In this document: piece by piece, positions 1 to 8,112 of the stretch
Layout of the letters: every line of letters begins with the position of its first letter
Numbering within the stretch: the first letter of the stretch is position 1
From: an uncultured Granulosicoccaceae bacterium
GTDB lineage: Bacteria; Pseudomonadota; Gammaproteobacteria; Granulosicoccales; Granulosicoccaceae
DNA length: 32,442 nt
Assembly: GCA_937922015.1 (NCBI GenBank)
Contig: CAKZVB010000174.1
Location: 1-32,442 of the forward strand
Direction of reading: 5' to 3'
Translations under genes and position numbers: made by a program
The notes under the pieces: model-generated
Told to the model about the DNA's origin: nothing
The model's input: the letters and a program-made list of their open reading frames with translations, nothing else
The model's database searches: none

Positions 1-2
1 GA

Positions 3-461
3 GAACGCAATGTAGCCATCGAATCGTTCTTTCATGAGCTTGGCGGCAACTGTGACGTAAACACACTGGTCCGAAACGGCACTTCAAGTAATCAGCGTTT
101 CGAAATCATGGTGTGGCTGGACAAAGGCGCTGAGCGTCTGCCCGCAGCACCGGGGGATTTCGTGACAGCTGTACAGCTGGATGGGGAAAACTATGATATC
201 TACACCAAACCTTCTGACCGGGAATACATTGCTTTCGTGGCACAAAATCCAAAGGCCTCGGGTCAGATAAACTGGACCACTTTCGTTGAGTGGTCCCGGG
301 AATATTCACACAGAGTTAACGAGGTATTCGGTAAGGGATCAAACACTGTGCAAATACAAGACGACTGGTGCATGGCTAACATTCTACTGGGCACAGAAAT
401 CTGGTGGGGCGAGGGCTATTTTCAGGCTGACGAATGGACAATCCATCGCACAGTGCGATAA
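3..461 (+). CDS. GH12-family glycoside hydrolase (endoglucanase/xyloglucanase-like), C-terminal part
   Basis: The reading frame is open from the left edge, so the N-terminus is outside the window; the first internal ATG, at 108, is not the start. The visible 152 residues match the C-terminal half of the GH12 jelly-roll fold, retaining beta-glucan hydrolases. The motif FEIMVWL carries the expected nucleophile glutamate (codon 102-104). Next come DIYTKP, YIAFVAQNP, an NW..F..W stretch and LGTEIWWGEG near the end, whose glutamate (codon 396-398) fits the acid/base. Both catalytic residues are therefore present. The likely substrate is cellulose, xyloglucan or another mixed beta-glucan, and the enzyme is probably secreted, although the signal peptide cannot be seen. 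A strong terminator follows, so the gene ends its transcript. The family call rests on motifs only. Confidence 0.75.
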   Translation, partial: ERNVAIESFFHELGGNCDVNTLVRNGTSSNQRFEIMVWLDKGAERLPAAPGDFVTAVQLDGENYDIYTKPSDREYIAFVAQNPKASGQINWTTFVEWSREYSHRVNEVFGKGSNTVQIQDDWCMANILLGTEIWWGEGYFQADEWTIHRTVR

Positions 462-481
462 CTTCTGCCTTCAAGTTTAAG

Positions 482-509
482 AAAAGCCAGCTTACGCTGG
501 CTTTTTTTT
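482..509 (+). terminator. Rho-independent terminator after the GH12 gene
   Basis: A near-perfect stem, AAAAGCCAGC against GCTGGCTTTT, closes a TTAC loop and runs into an eight-T tract. It lies 20 bases after the GH12 stop and separates that gene from the AhpD-like gene. Confidence 0.9.
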
Positions 510-547
510 ACCGAATAAAAAAACCACCACTTACAAAGATAAAGACT

Positions 548-1093
548 ATGGCACGCTTGACCACTGTTGATGAATCTGCCTTGTCAAAAACCAGTCTGGA
601 GCTGTTAGAACCAACCAGGATTAATGGACGACTGGCTGATGTGTACCTGCAGTTTGCCAACAGTGAGCCGGCACTCGCAGCTTACATGCAGATGGAAGAA
701 AGCCTTCGACAGGGCGATCTATCTGATCTGGAACTGGAAGCGATCAAGCTTGCTGTAAGCGAAATTACTCAATGCGAATTTTGCCTGGCCGTACATTCAA
801 TGAAAGCAACAAAACTGGGAGTGGATACTGACGCGCAACTCGCAATTAGAGGCGGACAATCAACCGACAATAAAAAAATAGACGTCATGTTAGAAATAGT
901 TCGTCATTTCTTTGAAAAACCCGGCCCACTAGATGATCAGTTAATCAGTAAAGCCAAAACACAGGGACTTAGCGATGCAGCGCTGGTGGATCTCACGATG
1001 GCAGTGAGCACCATCTTTTTCACCAACATAACCAACCACATCAACAATACACTGCCAAGCCTGCCAACAGCCACCCCTCTACCGAAAACTTAA
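548..1093 (+). CDS. AhpD-like / carboxymuconolactone decarboxylase family protein
   Basis: This 181-residue, all-helical protein belongs to the AhpD-like fold. The segment SEITQCEFCLAVHSMKA holds the redox motif: Cys76 and Cys79 as CxxC, followed by His83, as in the peroxidase-type members that reduce hydroperoxides or act as thiol oxidoreductases. It is probably cytoplasmic; no signal peptide is seen. The frame is open upstream to 434, but that stretch contains the GH12 tail and its terminator, so the ATG at 548 (MARLTT) is chosen. The ribosome site before it is weak. No ahpC or other partner is adjacent, so the true substrate is unknown. The family call is firm; the reaction is inferred. 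Confidence 0.8.
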   Translation: MARLTTVDESALSKTSLELLEPTRINGRLADVYLQFANSEPALAAYMQMEESLRQGDLSDLELEAIKLAVSEITQCEFCLAVHSMKATKLGVDTDAQLAIRGGQSTDNKKIDVMLEIVRHFFEKPGPLDDQLISKAKTQGLSDAALVDLTMAVSTIFFTNITNHINNTLPSLPTATPLPKT

Positions 1094-1237
1094 CATATAA
1101 CACGCTCATGACCAGCCAGGGTTAACAACACGCATCAACTAAGAAACAATCTATCTCACATGAGAAATACGTTTTAGCAGACGGAAAATTCTACACAGCA
1201 ATCCTGCAAATTCACTGTATTCCCTGAACTGAAAAGG

Positions 1238-1243
1238 TATAAT
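1238..1243 (+). promoter_or_regulatory. Candidate -10 box for the DUF3127 gene
   Basis: A perfect TATAAT is preceded by GG and lies 34 bases before the GTG start. No good -35 is seen at the usual distance. Transcription would start near 1250, leaving a leader of about 28 bases. Confidence 0.4.
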
Positions 1244-1277
1244 TCCGACTCGCTAATTAACGCAAAAGGCTATCTCT

Positions 1278-1634
1278 GTGGCATTCGACGTAGAAGGTAC
1301 ACTTCATAAAAAATTCGACACCGAGCAAAAAACTGATTCTTTCAAAGCACGAGAATTTGTGATCGAAGTTGCCAGCGGCCAATATCCGCAAATGGTTAAG
1401 TTTCAGCTCACCCAGGACAAATGCGACATTCTAGACACCTACAATGAGGGCGATGACGTAACAGTCCATTTTGATTTACGCGGCCGTGAATGGAACGGCA
1501 AGTATTTCACCAATCTAAACGCCTGGCGTATCGATGGAGCCGGTGGCAGTAAGCAGGCGCAAATGCCTGACCAGCGCGAAGCACCTCCACCAGCAGAACC
1601 AGATAATCGCGACTACGACGAAATACCTTTCTAG
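1278..1634 (+). CDS. DUF3127 OB-fold protein with an SSB-like acidic C-terminal tip
   Basis: The protein has 118 residues and starts at GTG with an AAAGG-like ribosome site. Residues 1-86 match DUF3127, a small OB-fold-type domain: the opening strand VEGTLHKKF, the central FVIEVASGQYPQMVKFQL, GDDVTVHFDLRGREWNGKYFTNLNAWRI. After it comes a flexible tail rich in Pro, Gln and Asp (residues 87-111), then DYDEIPF at the C-terminus. That order, OB fold, disordered linker, acidic tip ending in IPF, is the architecture of bacterial SSB, whose tip recruits DNA-repair and replication proteins. Inference: it binds single-stranded DNA or RNA, or competes for SSB partners. DUF3127 has no settled function that I know of. 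The gene stands alone on its strand; the next gene converges on it. Confidence 0.8.
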   Translation: MAFDVEGTLHKKFDTEQKTDSFKAREFVIEVASGQYPQMVKFQLTQDKCDILDTYNEGDDVTVHFDLRGREWNGKYFTNLNAWRIDGAGGSKQAQMPDQREAPPPAEPDNRDYDEIPF

Positions 1635-1788
1635 TTTGGAAAAACAGAAGGAAAAACTATTTAACAAATCAGCCGTTCTGGCAGCGGCCAATGTGGATTC
1701 CGCTGCCATCCTCACCTACCCAACATGCTATCGGCAGATCCGCTGACTCGTAGTTACCAACACTATTGCTCTTGCATTTGTTACTGGC

Positions 1789-2430
1789 TCAGGAAGTTAA
1801 CTCGGCTTTGTAGACGCCACAAATTTTTGCCATATCGACTAATTCGGCCAGTGAGCGGGCATGCATTTTTGCCATGACCCGCGCGCGGTGATCATCAACA
1901 GTGCGGTGGCTGATATCGAGTTCACGCGCTATTACTTTGTTAGATGTATCAGCGGCACCGGCGACCAGCCGAATCATTACGTCTTTTTCTCGCGGGGTTA
2001 ACTGCCCGAAGCAGTTTTTTATTGCTTGTGCGTGCTCTGCTCCTTCATGCAATTTCACTCCTGCCTCCAGAGCATGTTCCAGCCTTTCAACAAGCAACTC
2101 TACCGGATAGGGTTTTTCGAGAAAGTCTGCGGCGCCACCTTTCATCGCACGCACTGACATGGGAATGTCTCCATGGCCTGTGATAAAAATTATCGGCAAC
2201 GGAATCTGTTTTTCCAGCAACATCTCCTGCAACTCAAGCCCATTGATTCCGGGCATCCGGACATCCAGCACCAGACAACCTGGACCTTCATGCTGATAAG
2301 ACGTAAGAAACGATTCTGCACTGGAGTAGGTGGACACGGTAAATCCACGCTGCTCAAGCGACCTCTTTAGCGCCTTTCGGACAGCTTCATCATCGTCAAC
2401 AATATAAACTTCTTTTTCAAAGGTTTGCAT
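1789..2430 (-). CDS. FixJ/TodT-type response regulator
   Basis: This 213-residue regulator has an N-terminal receiver domain (about 5-120) and a LuxR/FixJ-type helix-turn-helix (about 144-200). The receiver shows the acidic pocket VDDDE (11-15), phospho-acceptor Asp56 in CLVLDVRMP, Thr84 and Lys106 in EKPYP. The output domain starts LTPREKDVM and contains KVIARELDISHRTVDDHRARVMAKM. It is the last gene of the TAXI-kinase-regulator operon; its ATG lies four bases after the kinase stop, so it is almost certainly the kinase's partner. Targets are unknown; no transport genes are adjacent. Confidence 0.92.
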   Translation of the reverse strand: MQTFEKEVYIVDDDEAVRKALKRSLEQRGFTVSTYSSAESFLTSYQHEGPGCLVLDVRMPGINGLELQEMLLEKQIPLPIIFITGHGDIPMSVRAMKGGAADFLEKPYPVELLVERLEHALEAGVKLHEGAEHAQAIKNCFGQLTPREKDVMIRLVAGAADTSNKVIARELDISHRTVDDHRARVMAKMHARSLAELVDMAKICGVYKAELTS

Positions 2431-2434
2431 ATAC

Positions 2435-4585
2435 CTAATCCTTGATTGCCGGCAGAGTGAAATGAAACGTAGTCATTTCGCTTTCTGATCCATCCAACCA
2501 CAATCGCCCGCCATGAGCTTCGACTATCGACCTGCTGATCGACAATCCCATCCCCATACCGTCTAACTTGGTCGTCTGAAACGATTTAAATAAACTCCTT
2601 TCGACCTCTTGCGTGACACCCGGACCGGTATCCTGAACGGTGACACGAATAAACTCTTCGTCGAACTGCATAGTGGTAATGTACAGCTTTCTTATTTTTG
2701 ATCTGTGATTCCGAATTGCTTCTACACCATTACGTTCAAGATTTACAAGCACCTGCTGAATTTGAACCGGATCGATCAACAAATCCGGCAAATTCTCGCC
2801 TAATTGCAGCTGAACACTGACATTATGTTCCCGCGCTTCAGGGTGAGTTAACCGCACAGTCTCGACCACCAGTTGATTTATATCGACCTTGATGGACGAA
2901 TGCGCGTCCTTTTGCACCATTCGACGCATACTTTGTATAATACCGCCTGCACGATGGGCCTGCTCATAAATATCAGACACTGTCTCAATGACCTCGGGAC
3001 TGGTATCCGGGAAATCCTGCAGGGTTGACAACAAGGCATCACTATTGTGGCTGATTGCAGTCAGCGGCTGATTCAGTTCGTGTGCCAGTACCGTTGCCAT
3101 CTCACCAACCGTCGTAAGCCTTGCAACATGGGCCAGATCAGCTCTAAGCCTTCGATCCTGCTCTTCCAGCTTACGCCTTTCGGTTATGTCCTCGTAGACC
3201 AGAACCGCATATCTGAGACCGATCGAAACAAAAGTGGTCAGATGGACGACCATCCAGTGCAATCCATCGGTGGAATGACAAGGAAATTCATACTGCAAAC
3301 TACCTCTCTTGCCCGCCAATACTTCATCGATACTTATTTTAGCAATGGCAAGTCCGCTTAACTCATCAGCCGCGCGGTAATTAAGTGCTTCAAAATAGTG
3401 AGAACCTACCCCACCGTCAGTAACAGCCCCGGTGGCCATCGATTTCCAGGATTTGTTTACCAGCCTGATAAATCCGTGCTCATCCAGAATGGCAATGTTA
3501 GCCGCCATCGCATCAAGCGAGCTACGCAAAAATTGCTCAGACTCCCGCAACGCCTCCTCAGCTTGCTCACGACCTCGGGATTGCGCGTCTATAAGCTTCT
3601 CATAAACCGCCTCCAACTCGATTTCGATATTTCGTCGTTTGGTAATATCGCGACCAATACCCCGGTACCCGGCAAATTCACCCTCCGGTCCGAATAAGGG
3701 CTTTCCACTCATGGCAATTATACGTTTTTCACCACTGGCGTTGGTCCAGTCAGACTCGAAGTCTACAAACTGTTCGTACGAATTCAGACGCTCAATTGGC
3801 CAGTGCAGGTCTGCCACATTGTTTCCGGAAGCGGCGATATGTGAAACCTGCTCATGAGCAAGTTCAGTACCCGGAAAATTCTGATCTACCTTTAATGCCT
3901 GGCCAGGCAACACTTTCAGCTTGAGGTCTGATGTCATTTCCCAAAACCAGTCAGCACCGATATCTGCAAAGTCGGCTATGCGCTGGGCATTTTTTTCCTG
4001 ATCCATACGTAAACGAATTTGCAAATTTCGCTGTCGAATTAAAAGTGCTGCAATTCCCATTGCCAACAGCGCAAACAAACCCAGTAAAGAAATTAATGAA
4101 CCGCGAAAACGACTAAGGTAGTTAGACTGTTCAGATATCAGGGAGGTTGCAACCCCGTCTGTTTCTGCCGCGATACGTCGTAATTCTTCATATCGATCAG
4201 ACAATCGTTGCGACGCCACAGCTAATACCAAAGGATCTGTAGCTTCATAGCCCGCTACTCCCAGGGTCAGCCACTGCTCTACATCTTCCAGGATAGGCTT
4301 TACAAAAGCATGCGCTGTTGCGGCACCGTCAAGTCTTTCAAACGAATATTGGAAACGCATTTTCTGCAACTGCAGCTGAGCCTTGTCAAGAGCATGTTCC
4401 ACAGACGCGCTCGAATTATCTTCACGACTACTCTCACGCTCAAGCGCTAGCATTACGCTACTATATTCATGCAACAAATTGGCTACGTCATGTTGCTGTT
4501 GCAGCACCTCCTCGGCAAGCGCATCTAAAATTTGTGTGGTGGCGCGCTGAACAAATACCGCCAGCGCAATACCAACAACGACCAC
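2435..4585 (-). CDS. Membrane PAS-domain sensor histidine kinase (FixL/DctB-like catalytic core)
   Basis: From the GTG at 4585 the protein has 716 residues. It has a transmembrane segment at the N-terminus, a helical periplasmic domain (about 15-160), a second transmembrane segment (about 163-184), two PAS domains (about 205-315 and 350-470), and a kinase core. Key residues are His502 in LAHELNQPLTA, the N box NLERNGVEAI (615-624), DTGPG (652-656) and GMGMGLSISRSIVEAHGG. The GTG start cuts into the first transmembrane helix. The frame stays open to 4690 with coding-like sequence (QRWWTASIFLL) but no ATG, GTG or TTG. A GAAGGA followed nine bases later by ATA (4637-4639) may mark a non-canonical start, so the real 5' end is probably near 4639. 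The kinase probably reads the TAXI protein encoded upstream and phosphorylates the downstream FixJ-like regulator. Confidence 0.9.
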   Translation of the reverse strand: MVVVGIALAVFVQRATTQILDALAEEVLQQQHDVANLLHEYSSVMLALERESSREDNSSASVEHALDKAQLQLQKMRFQYSFERLDGAATAHAFVKPILEDVEQWLTLGVAGYEATDPLVLAVASQRLSDRYEELRRIAAETDGVATSLISEQSNYLSRFRGSLISLLGLFALLAMGIAALLIRQRNLQIRLRMDQEKNAQRIADFADIGADWFWEMTSDLKLKVLPGQALKVDQNFPGTELAHEQVSHIAASGNNVADLHWPIERLNSYEQFVDFESDWTNASGEKRIIAMSGKPLFGPEGEFAGYRGIGRDITKRRNIEIELEAVYEKLIDAQSRGREQAEEALRESEQFLRSSLDAMAANIAILDEHGFIRLVNKSWKSMATGAVTDGGVGSHYFEALNYRAADELSGLAIAKISIDEVLAGKRGSLQYEFPCHSTDGLHWMVVHLTTFVSIGLRYAVLVYEDITERRKLEEQDRRLRADLAHVARLTTVGEMATVLAHELNQPLTAISHNSDALLSTLQDFPDTSPEVIETVSDIYEQAHRAGGIIQSMRRMVQKDAHSSIKVDINQLVVETVRLTHPEAREHNVSVQLQLGENLPDLLIDPVQIQQVLVNLERNGVEAIRNHRSKIRKLYITTMQFDEEFIRVTVQDTGPGVTQEVERSLFKSFQTTKLDGMGMGLSISRSIVEAHGGRLWLDGSESEMTTFHFTLPAIKD

Positions 4586-4686
4586 TAACAGAAAAATACT
4601 CGCTGTCCACCAACGCTGTGTCAGGGAATCGTTATCTATTTTCTGAATTCCTTCAAGTGTGATGACCCTGACCTGAGGGCGACCAG

Positions 4687-5715
4687 CTATTTAACCAACG
4701 AGCTGAAATACGGATGGCCGTGTTCCTGATAGTATTTTTCGGCGCCCGGATGAAGCGGTGCACTAAGCCCTACCAGCGCGGATAAAAAACTCATTTCACT
4801 AGCTTTGGGGTGACCCTCACCAAGCAATTTCAGAGTTTCATCACTCCACAGTAAACCCGCTATCCGGTAAACCAGCTCATCGTCAAGATCAGCTCTGACT
4901 ACCAGTTGTGCTGGTACCGCCAGCGTTTCAACGTCTCTGGCATTGCCATAAGTATTTGCCGGTATTTTGTCTACAATAAAAAAGGGAAAGCTGCTCTGTA
5001 ACGACCTGATGTCAGGACCGAATATAGGCACAATTCTACCCACGCCGTCCGCTACTAATTCAGACACGCCGGCAACGGGATAACCGGCGACAACAAAAAA
5101 TGCATCCAGTTGCTTACGTCGCAACCTGTCGATTGCATCAATCGGTTTTAAATAAACTGTTTTAATATCTTCAAGACCGAGACCCTGCGTCTTCAGAATA
5201 TGCCGCACATTTAATTGTGTTCCAGAGCCGACCTCATCGACAGAAACAAGTTTGCCTAGTAAATCTTTCAGCCCAACGATATCACTATCGGCGCGTACCA
5301 CCAGATGCAGACTTTCAAAATACAAAGTCCCGATGGTACGCAGATTCGACATCGGTGCGGCATCTGAAAATGGCCCCGCCCCGTTGAATGCCCAATGCAC
5401 AACGTCTGCCTGTGCCAGACCAGCTTCCAGCAATCCATCGCCAATATCCGATACGTTGGCTGCAGATCCATTAGAGCGCTGCGCCAAAGCTAATAAATTC
5501 GGCAATTCGAAACCTTTTTTTTGCACGCTTTCCGGCCCCCCGCTTATCCCGCGTGCGATCAGCGATCCAATCGGAAAGTAGGCTCCGGAACTACCACCAG
5601 TTCCAATGCGAAACAGATCGGGCTGCGAATTTGCCGGTGGTGTGAAAACCAACATCATTGCGATCAGCCCGACTAACCTGATGAAGTCAACTAATCTGAC
5701 GAATCTATTTGTCAC
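4687..5715 (-). CDS. TAXI-family periplasmic solute-binding protein
   Basis: This 342-residue protein has a signal peptide (basic start, hydrophobic core about 13-25, likely cleavage after the Ala-Asn-Ser region near 30). The mature protein is a TAXI (TRAP-associated extracytoplasmic immunogenic) receptor: FRIGTGGSSGAYFPIGSLIA at its start, ADVVHWAFNGAG, LVSVDEVGSGTQLNVRHIL, LDAFFVVAGYPV, and PLHPGAEKYYQEHG at the end. It starts at GTG with a GGAAGG site. TAXI proteins usually feed TRAP transporters, but no TRAP membrane gene is present here; the next two genes in the same direction are a histidine kinase and a response regulator. The likely role is therefore ligand sensing for the kinase rather than uptake. 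The ligand, possibly an organic acid or amino acid, cannot be told from sequence. Confidence 0.9.
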   Translation of the reverse strand: MTNRFVRLVDFIRLVGLIAMMLVFTPPANSQPDLFRIGTGGSSGAYFPIGSLIARGISGGPESVQKKGFELPNLLALAQRSNGSAANVSDIGDGLLEAGLAQADVVHWAFNGAGPFSDAAPMSNLRTIGTLYFESLHLVVRADSDIVGLKDLLGKLVSVDEVGSGTQLNVRHILKTQGLGLEDIKTVYLKPIDAIDRLRRKQLDAFFVVAGYPVAGVSELVADGVGRIVPIFGPDIRSLQSSFPFFIVDKIPANTYGNARDVETLAVPAQLVVRADLDDELVYRIAGLLWSDETLKLLGEGHPKASEMSFLSALVGLSAPLHPGAEKYYQEHGHPYFSSLVK

Positions 5716-5854
5716 TTAACCTTCCACTTTCTTCGTGAAGCGATTGCGCTACGGATCTGTCAGATCGCAGCTCGCGTGCCCTCCTATCATACGTCAACTT
5801 TATTCTTACATCTAATAGTGCACATCCCTGCACCAATCTGGCAGCAACGGAAAT

Positions 5855-6550
5855 TCAATCCAATACAGTTACAAATCCAGAGACCGGTTCGCGCTCGGTG
5901 ATCAGGGAATTTTCCACCGCCTCAAAATCGGCAAAACCTATCGACATTCCGCACACAACAACCTCTTCATCCGGCAACGGCAATGCAGATCTGATCGCCT
6001 TATGGTAGTCGCAAAACGCGGCCTGAGGGCATGTATGCAGACCAGCTTCTCTGGCCAGCAACATCACGTTTTGCAAAAACATACCGTAATCCAGCCAGCT
6101 TCCGGTATTCAGATCACGATGAATCGTAAAAATCGCCCCCACCGGTGCGCCGAAAAATTCAAAGTTTCGCCGGTGCTGGGCTTTCATCTTTTTCTTGTTC
6201 CCTTTTTCGATGCCCAGCAAAGAGTACAGATCCCATCCTACCTTACGACGACGACTCAGGTATGGCTCAAAGAATCTATCCGGATAATACGGCTCTTCTG
6301 CCTCACCGGGCTCATCGTTGTCATAGGCCGCCAGCACTTTCGAACTAACACTGGCAAGAGAATCTCCGGATAGCAGATAAACCCGCCACGGCTGCATATT
6401 GGTGCCACTTGGTGCACGGGCAGCATTGCTGAAAATTTTGTGTAACACATCACCACTTACAGCCTGATCAGTAAAGGCCCGTAGAGATCTTCGTGTCTGC
6501 ACAGCATCACTCACCGCCGCTGCCGGTTGTGTTAAATCAGCGTTGTTCAA
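5855..6550 (-). CDS. Nitroreductase-family FMN oxidoreductase
   Basis: This 231-residue enzyme has the nitroreductase fold: the FMN phosphate-binding start TRRSLRAFTDQ, then ARAPSGTNMQPWRVYLLSGD, a middle lid with many charged residues (about 80-130), GSWLDYGMFLQNVMLLAREAGLHTCPQAAF, and VVCGMSIGF near the end. It most resembles the NfnB/nitrobenzoate-reductase-like branch, which transfers hydride from NAD(P)H to nitroaromatics or quinones. The start is unclear: the longest frame begins with TTG at 6550 without a good ribosome site, and a GTG about 13 codons in is an alternative. It runs in the same direction as the TAXI operon, 139 bases upstream of it, but probably has its own transcript. 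The physiological substrate is unknown. Confidence 0.88.
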   Translation of the reverse strand: MNNADLTQPAAAVSDAVQTRRSLRAFTDQAVSGDVLHKIFSNAARAPSGTNMQPWRVYLLSGDSLASVSSKVLAAYDNDEPGEAEEPYYPDRFFEPYLSRRRKVGWDLYSLLGIEKGNKKKMKAQHRRNFEFFGAPVGAIFTIHRDLNTGSWLDYGMFLQNVMLLAREAGLHTCPQAAFCDYHKAIRSALPLPDEEVVVCGMSIGFADFEAVENSLITEREPVSGFVTVLD

Positions 6551-6699
6551 TATCTGGCCCCGGATAATAATAATGGAAGTGTGAGTCTACCCGAATATTC
6601 AGCTTAAAGACCAATTTCCCAGCGCCGATATCTCCCACGCAGACCGCAACGGTAAGCACGAAGTAAAGCTAATAAAAATAAAAAATTGGAGAAATACTA

Positions 6700-7245
6700 A
6701 TGGCAGCTATAAGTTCTACGGACGTCTTTGAAGCACCTGAGGCCACACTTACAGAATCTACCCCGGATGTTAAAACCAGTATATGGAGTATAAAAGGCAG
6801 ACTGGGTGTATTGAAGTATATGTCCTGCTCAATAATTCTGACAATTGCGATCGTCGGCATCATGATGGCAATTGCTGCAGCAAGCGGGATCTCAATGTCC
6901 GGAGGTGATCCGACACAAGCACAGTTCAGCCCAATGCTGGCTGCGCTGGCAGTCGTCACAATGTTACCGTTGATGTGGATTGGCTGTGCGATGTTTATAC
7001 GCCGGCTACACGACTTAAACCTCAGCGGCTGGTTTATGCTGGTGGGAATTATCCCTGTAATTGGCGCGCTATTCAGCTTGTTTGTAATATGTGCTCCGGG
7101 AATGAAAGAAGGTAACAAGTTCGGCCAACCTGCAAAAACTGCAGCGTGGGAAAAAGTACTGGGCTGTATCGGACTGGTTTTCTTTATCGTCCTCATGGTA
7201 GCCTCAATTGTCAGTATCGTCGCCCCGTCTCTTCTGGGAATGTAG
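6700..7245 (+). CDS. DUF805 family inner-membrane protein
   Basis: This 181-residue protein carries the DUF805 signature: WSIKGRLGVLKY at the start of the domain, MFIRRLHDLNLSGWF (about residues 98-112), then IIPVIGALFSLFVICAPGMKEGNKFG. Four hydrophobic segments are visible (about 41-60, 78-98, 110-132 and 153-176). The N-terminal 25 residues are acidic and soluble. A good ribosome site (TTGGAG) precedes the ATG. It ends 24 bases before the RDD gene and so may head the MoxR/DUF58 cluster, although its family also occurs alone. The molecular function is not known. Confidence 0.85.
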   Translation: MAAISSTDVFEAPEATLTESTPDVKTSIWSIKGRLGVLKYMSCSIILTIAIVGIMMAIAAASGISMSGGDPTQAQFSPMLAALAVVTMLPLMWIGCAMFIRRLHDLNLSGWFMLVGIIPVIGALFSLFVICAPGMKEGNKFGQPAKTAAWEKVLGCIGLVFFIVLMVASIVSIVAPSLLGM

Positions 7246-7269
7246 TTCACCAACAGAAACAAACAACAG

Positions 7270-8112
7270 ATGTACGAGCGTAAGCTTGATACCACCTATA
7301 TTATAGATACCCCTGAAGGTATTGAGATAGAACTCGCAGTAGCAGGACCGGTAGCCCGTGCACTCGCATGGGCTACCGACTTTGCCATCCGCTGCGTGTT
7401 TTTTATCGCTATTGTTATTGCTACACAGCCCTTTGTTGAAACCTCGTCGCTGTTCGACTCGGAGTCCGCCGCATTTATTGCAGGGTTCTACAGTATAATC
7501 GTATTCCTTCTGGAATGGATCTACCCGACCCTTTGTGAAGCTTTCACCGGCACCACCCCCGGTAAAAAATTACTTAAACTCCGGGTCGTACAGGATGATG
7601 GAACACCCGTTACGCTTCCGTCCTCGATTATCAGAAATTTCCTGAGAGCGGTCGACTTCCTGCCGCTGTTCTACGCTACGGGTCTGGTGGCGATGGCTAA
7701 CAACAACGCGTTCAAACGACTGGGAGACCTGGCTGCAGGCACGCTCGTTATCCACACCCCTCGCACACTCAAAACAGACACGTTCACACACAGTCAGGCA
7801 TTGCCACTTCCGGGCGGCCTCACTACTGACGAAAGAAACGCGATTGTTCGCTTTGCTGAAAGATCTTCGCGTCTTTCCACAGACAGACAAATAGAGCTTG
7901 CTAATCTCTTATCCGACATCACAGGTCATACCGGTACCGTGGGAGTCAACATACTTAAAGCCTGGTCACACTGGATAATCACTGGTCAGGAACAAAGCGG
8001 CCAGGACAAGAGCAGACAGCACGCACAATCCGGGTACCCGGGAAATGACTCCGTGCAAGATAATCCGCTACAAGGCAGTCAGGACCAACATGTTGAAACA
8101 AGCCCAGTTTGA
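7270..8112 (+). CDS. RDD family membrane protein
   Basis: The protein has 280 residues. The RDD domain covers about 15-165: an N-terminal segment YIIDTPEGIEIELAVAGPVARALAWATDF with the Arg-Asp pair, two transmembrane helices (about 39-56 and 72-92), TTPGKKLLKLRVVQDDGTPV, then a third hydrophobic stretch (FLPLFYATGLVAMA) and FKRLGDLAAGTLVIHT. The last 100 residues are soluble, mostly helical and polar. In related gene clusters RDD proteins sit beside SpoIIM-like and MoxR genes, as here. The 3' end overlaps the next gene by 23 bases. RDD proteins are often guessed to be transporters, but no activity can be assigned. Confidence 0.88.
   Translation: MYERKLDTTYIIDTPEGIEIELAVAGPVARALAWATDFAIRCVFFIAIVIATQPFVETSSLFDSESAAFIAGFYSIIVFLLEWIYPTLCEAFTGTTPGKKLLKLRVVQDDGTPVTLPSSIIRNFLRAVDFLPLFYATGLVAMANNNAFKRLGDLAAGTLVIHTPRTLKTDTFTHSQALPLPGGLTTDERNAIVRFAERSSRLSTDRQIELANLLSDITGHTGTVGVNILKAWSHWIITGQEQSGQDKSRQHAQSGYPGNDSVQDNPLQGSQDQHVETSPV

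Noticed and set aside
434-547. Longer N-terminus for the AhpD-like protein from ATG 434
   Set aside because: It would cover the GH12 end and its terminator hairpin, and the extra residues do not resemble the family.
6669-7295. 208-codon minus-strand frame over the DUF805 gene
   Set aside because: It is a shadow of the real gene, which has family motifs and a good ribosome site.
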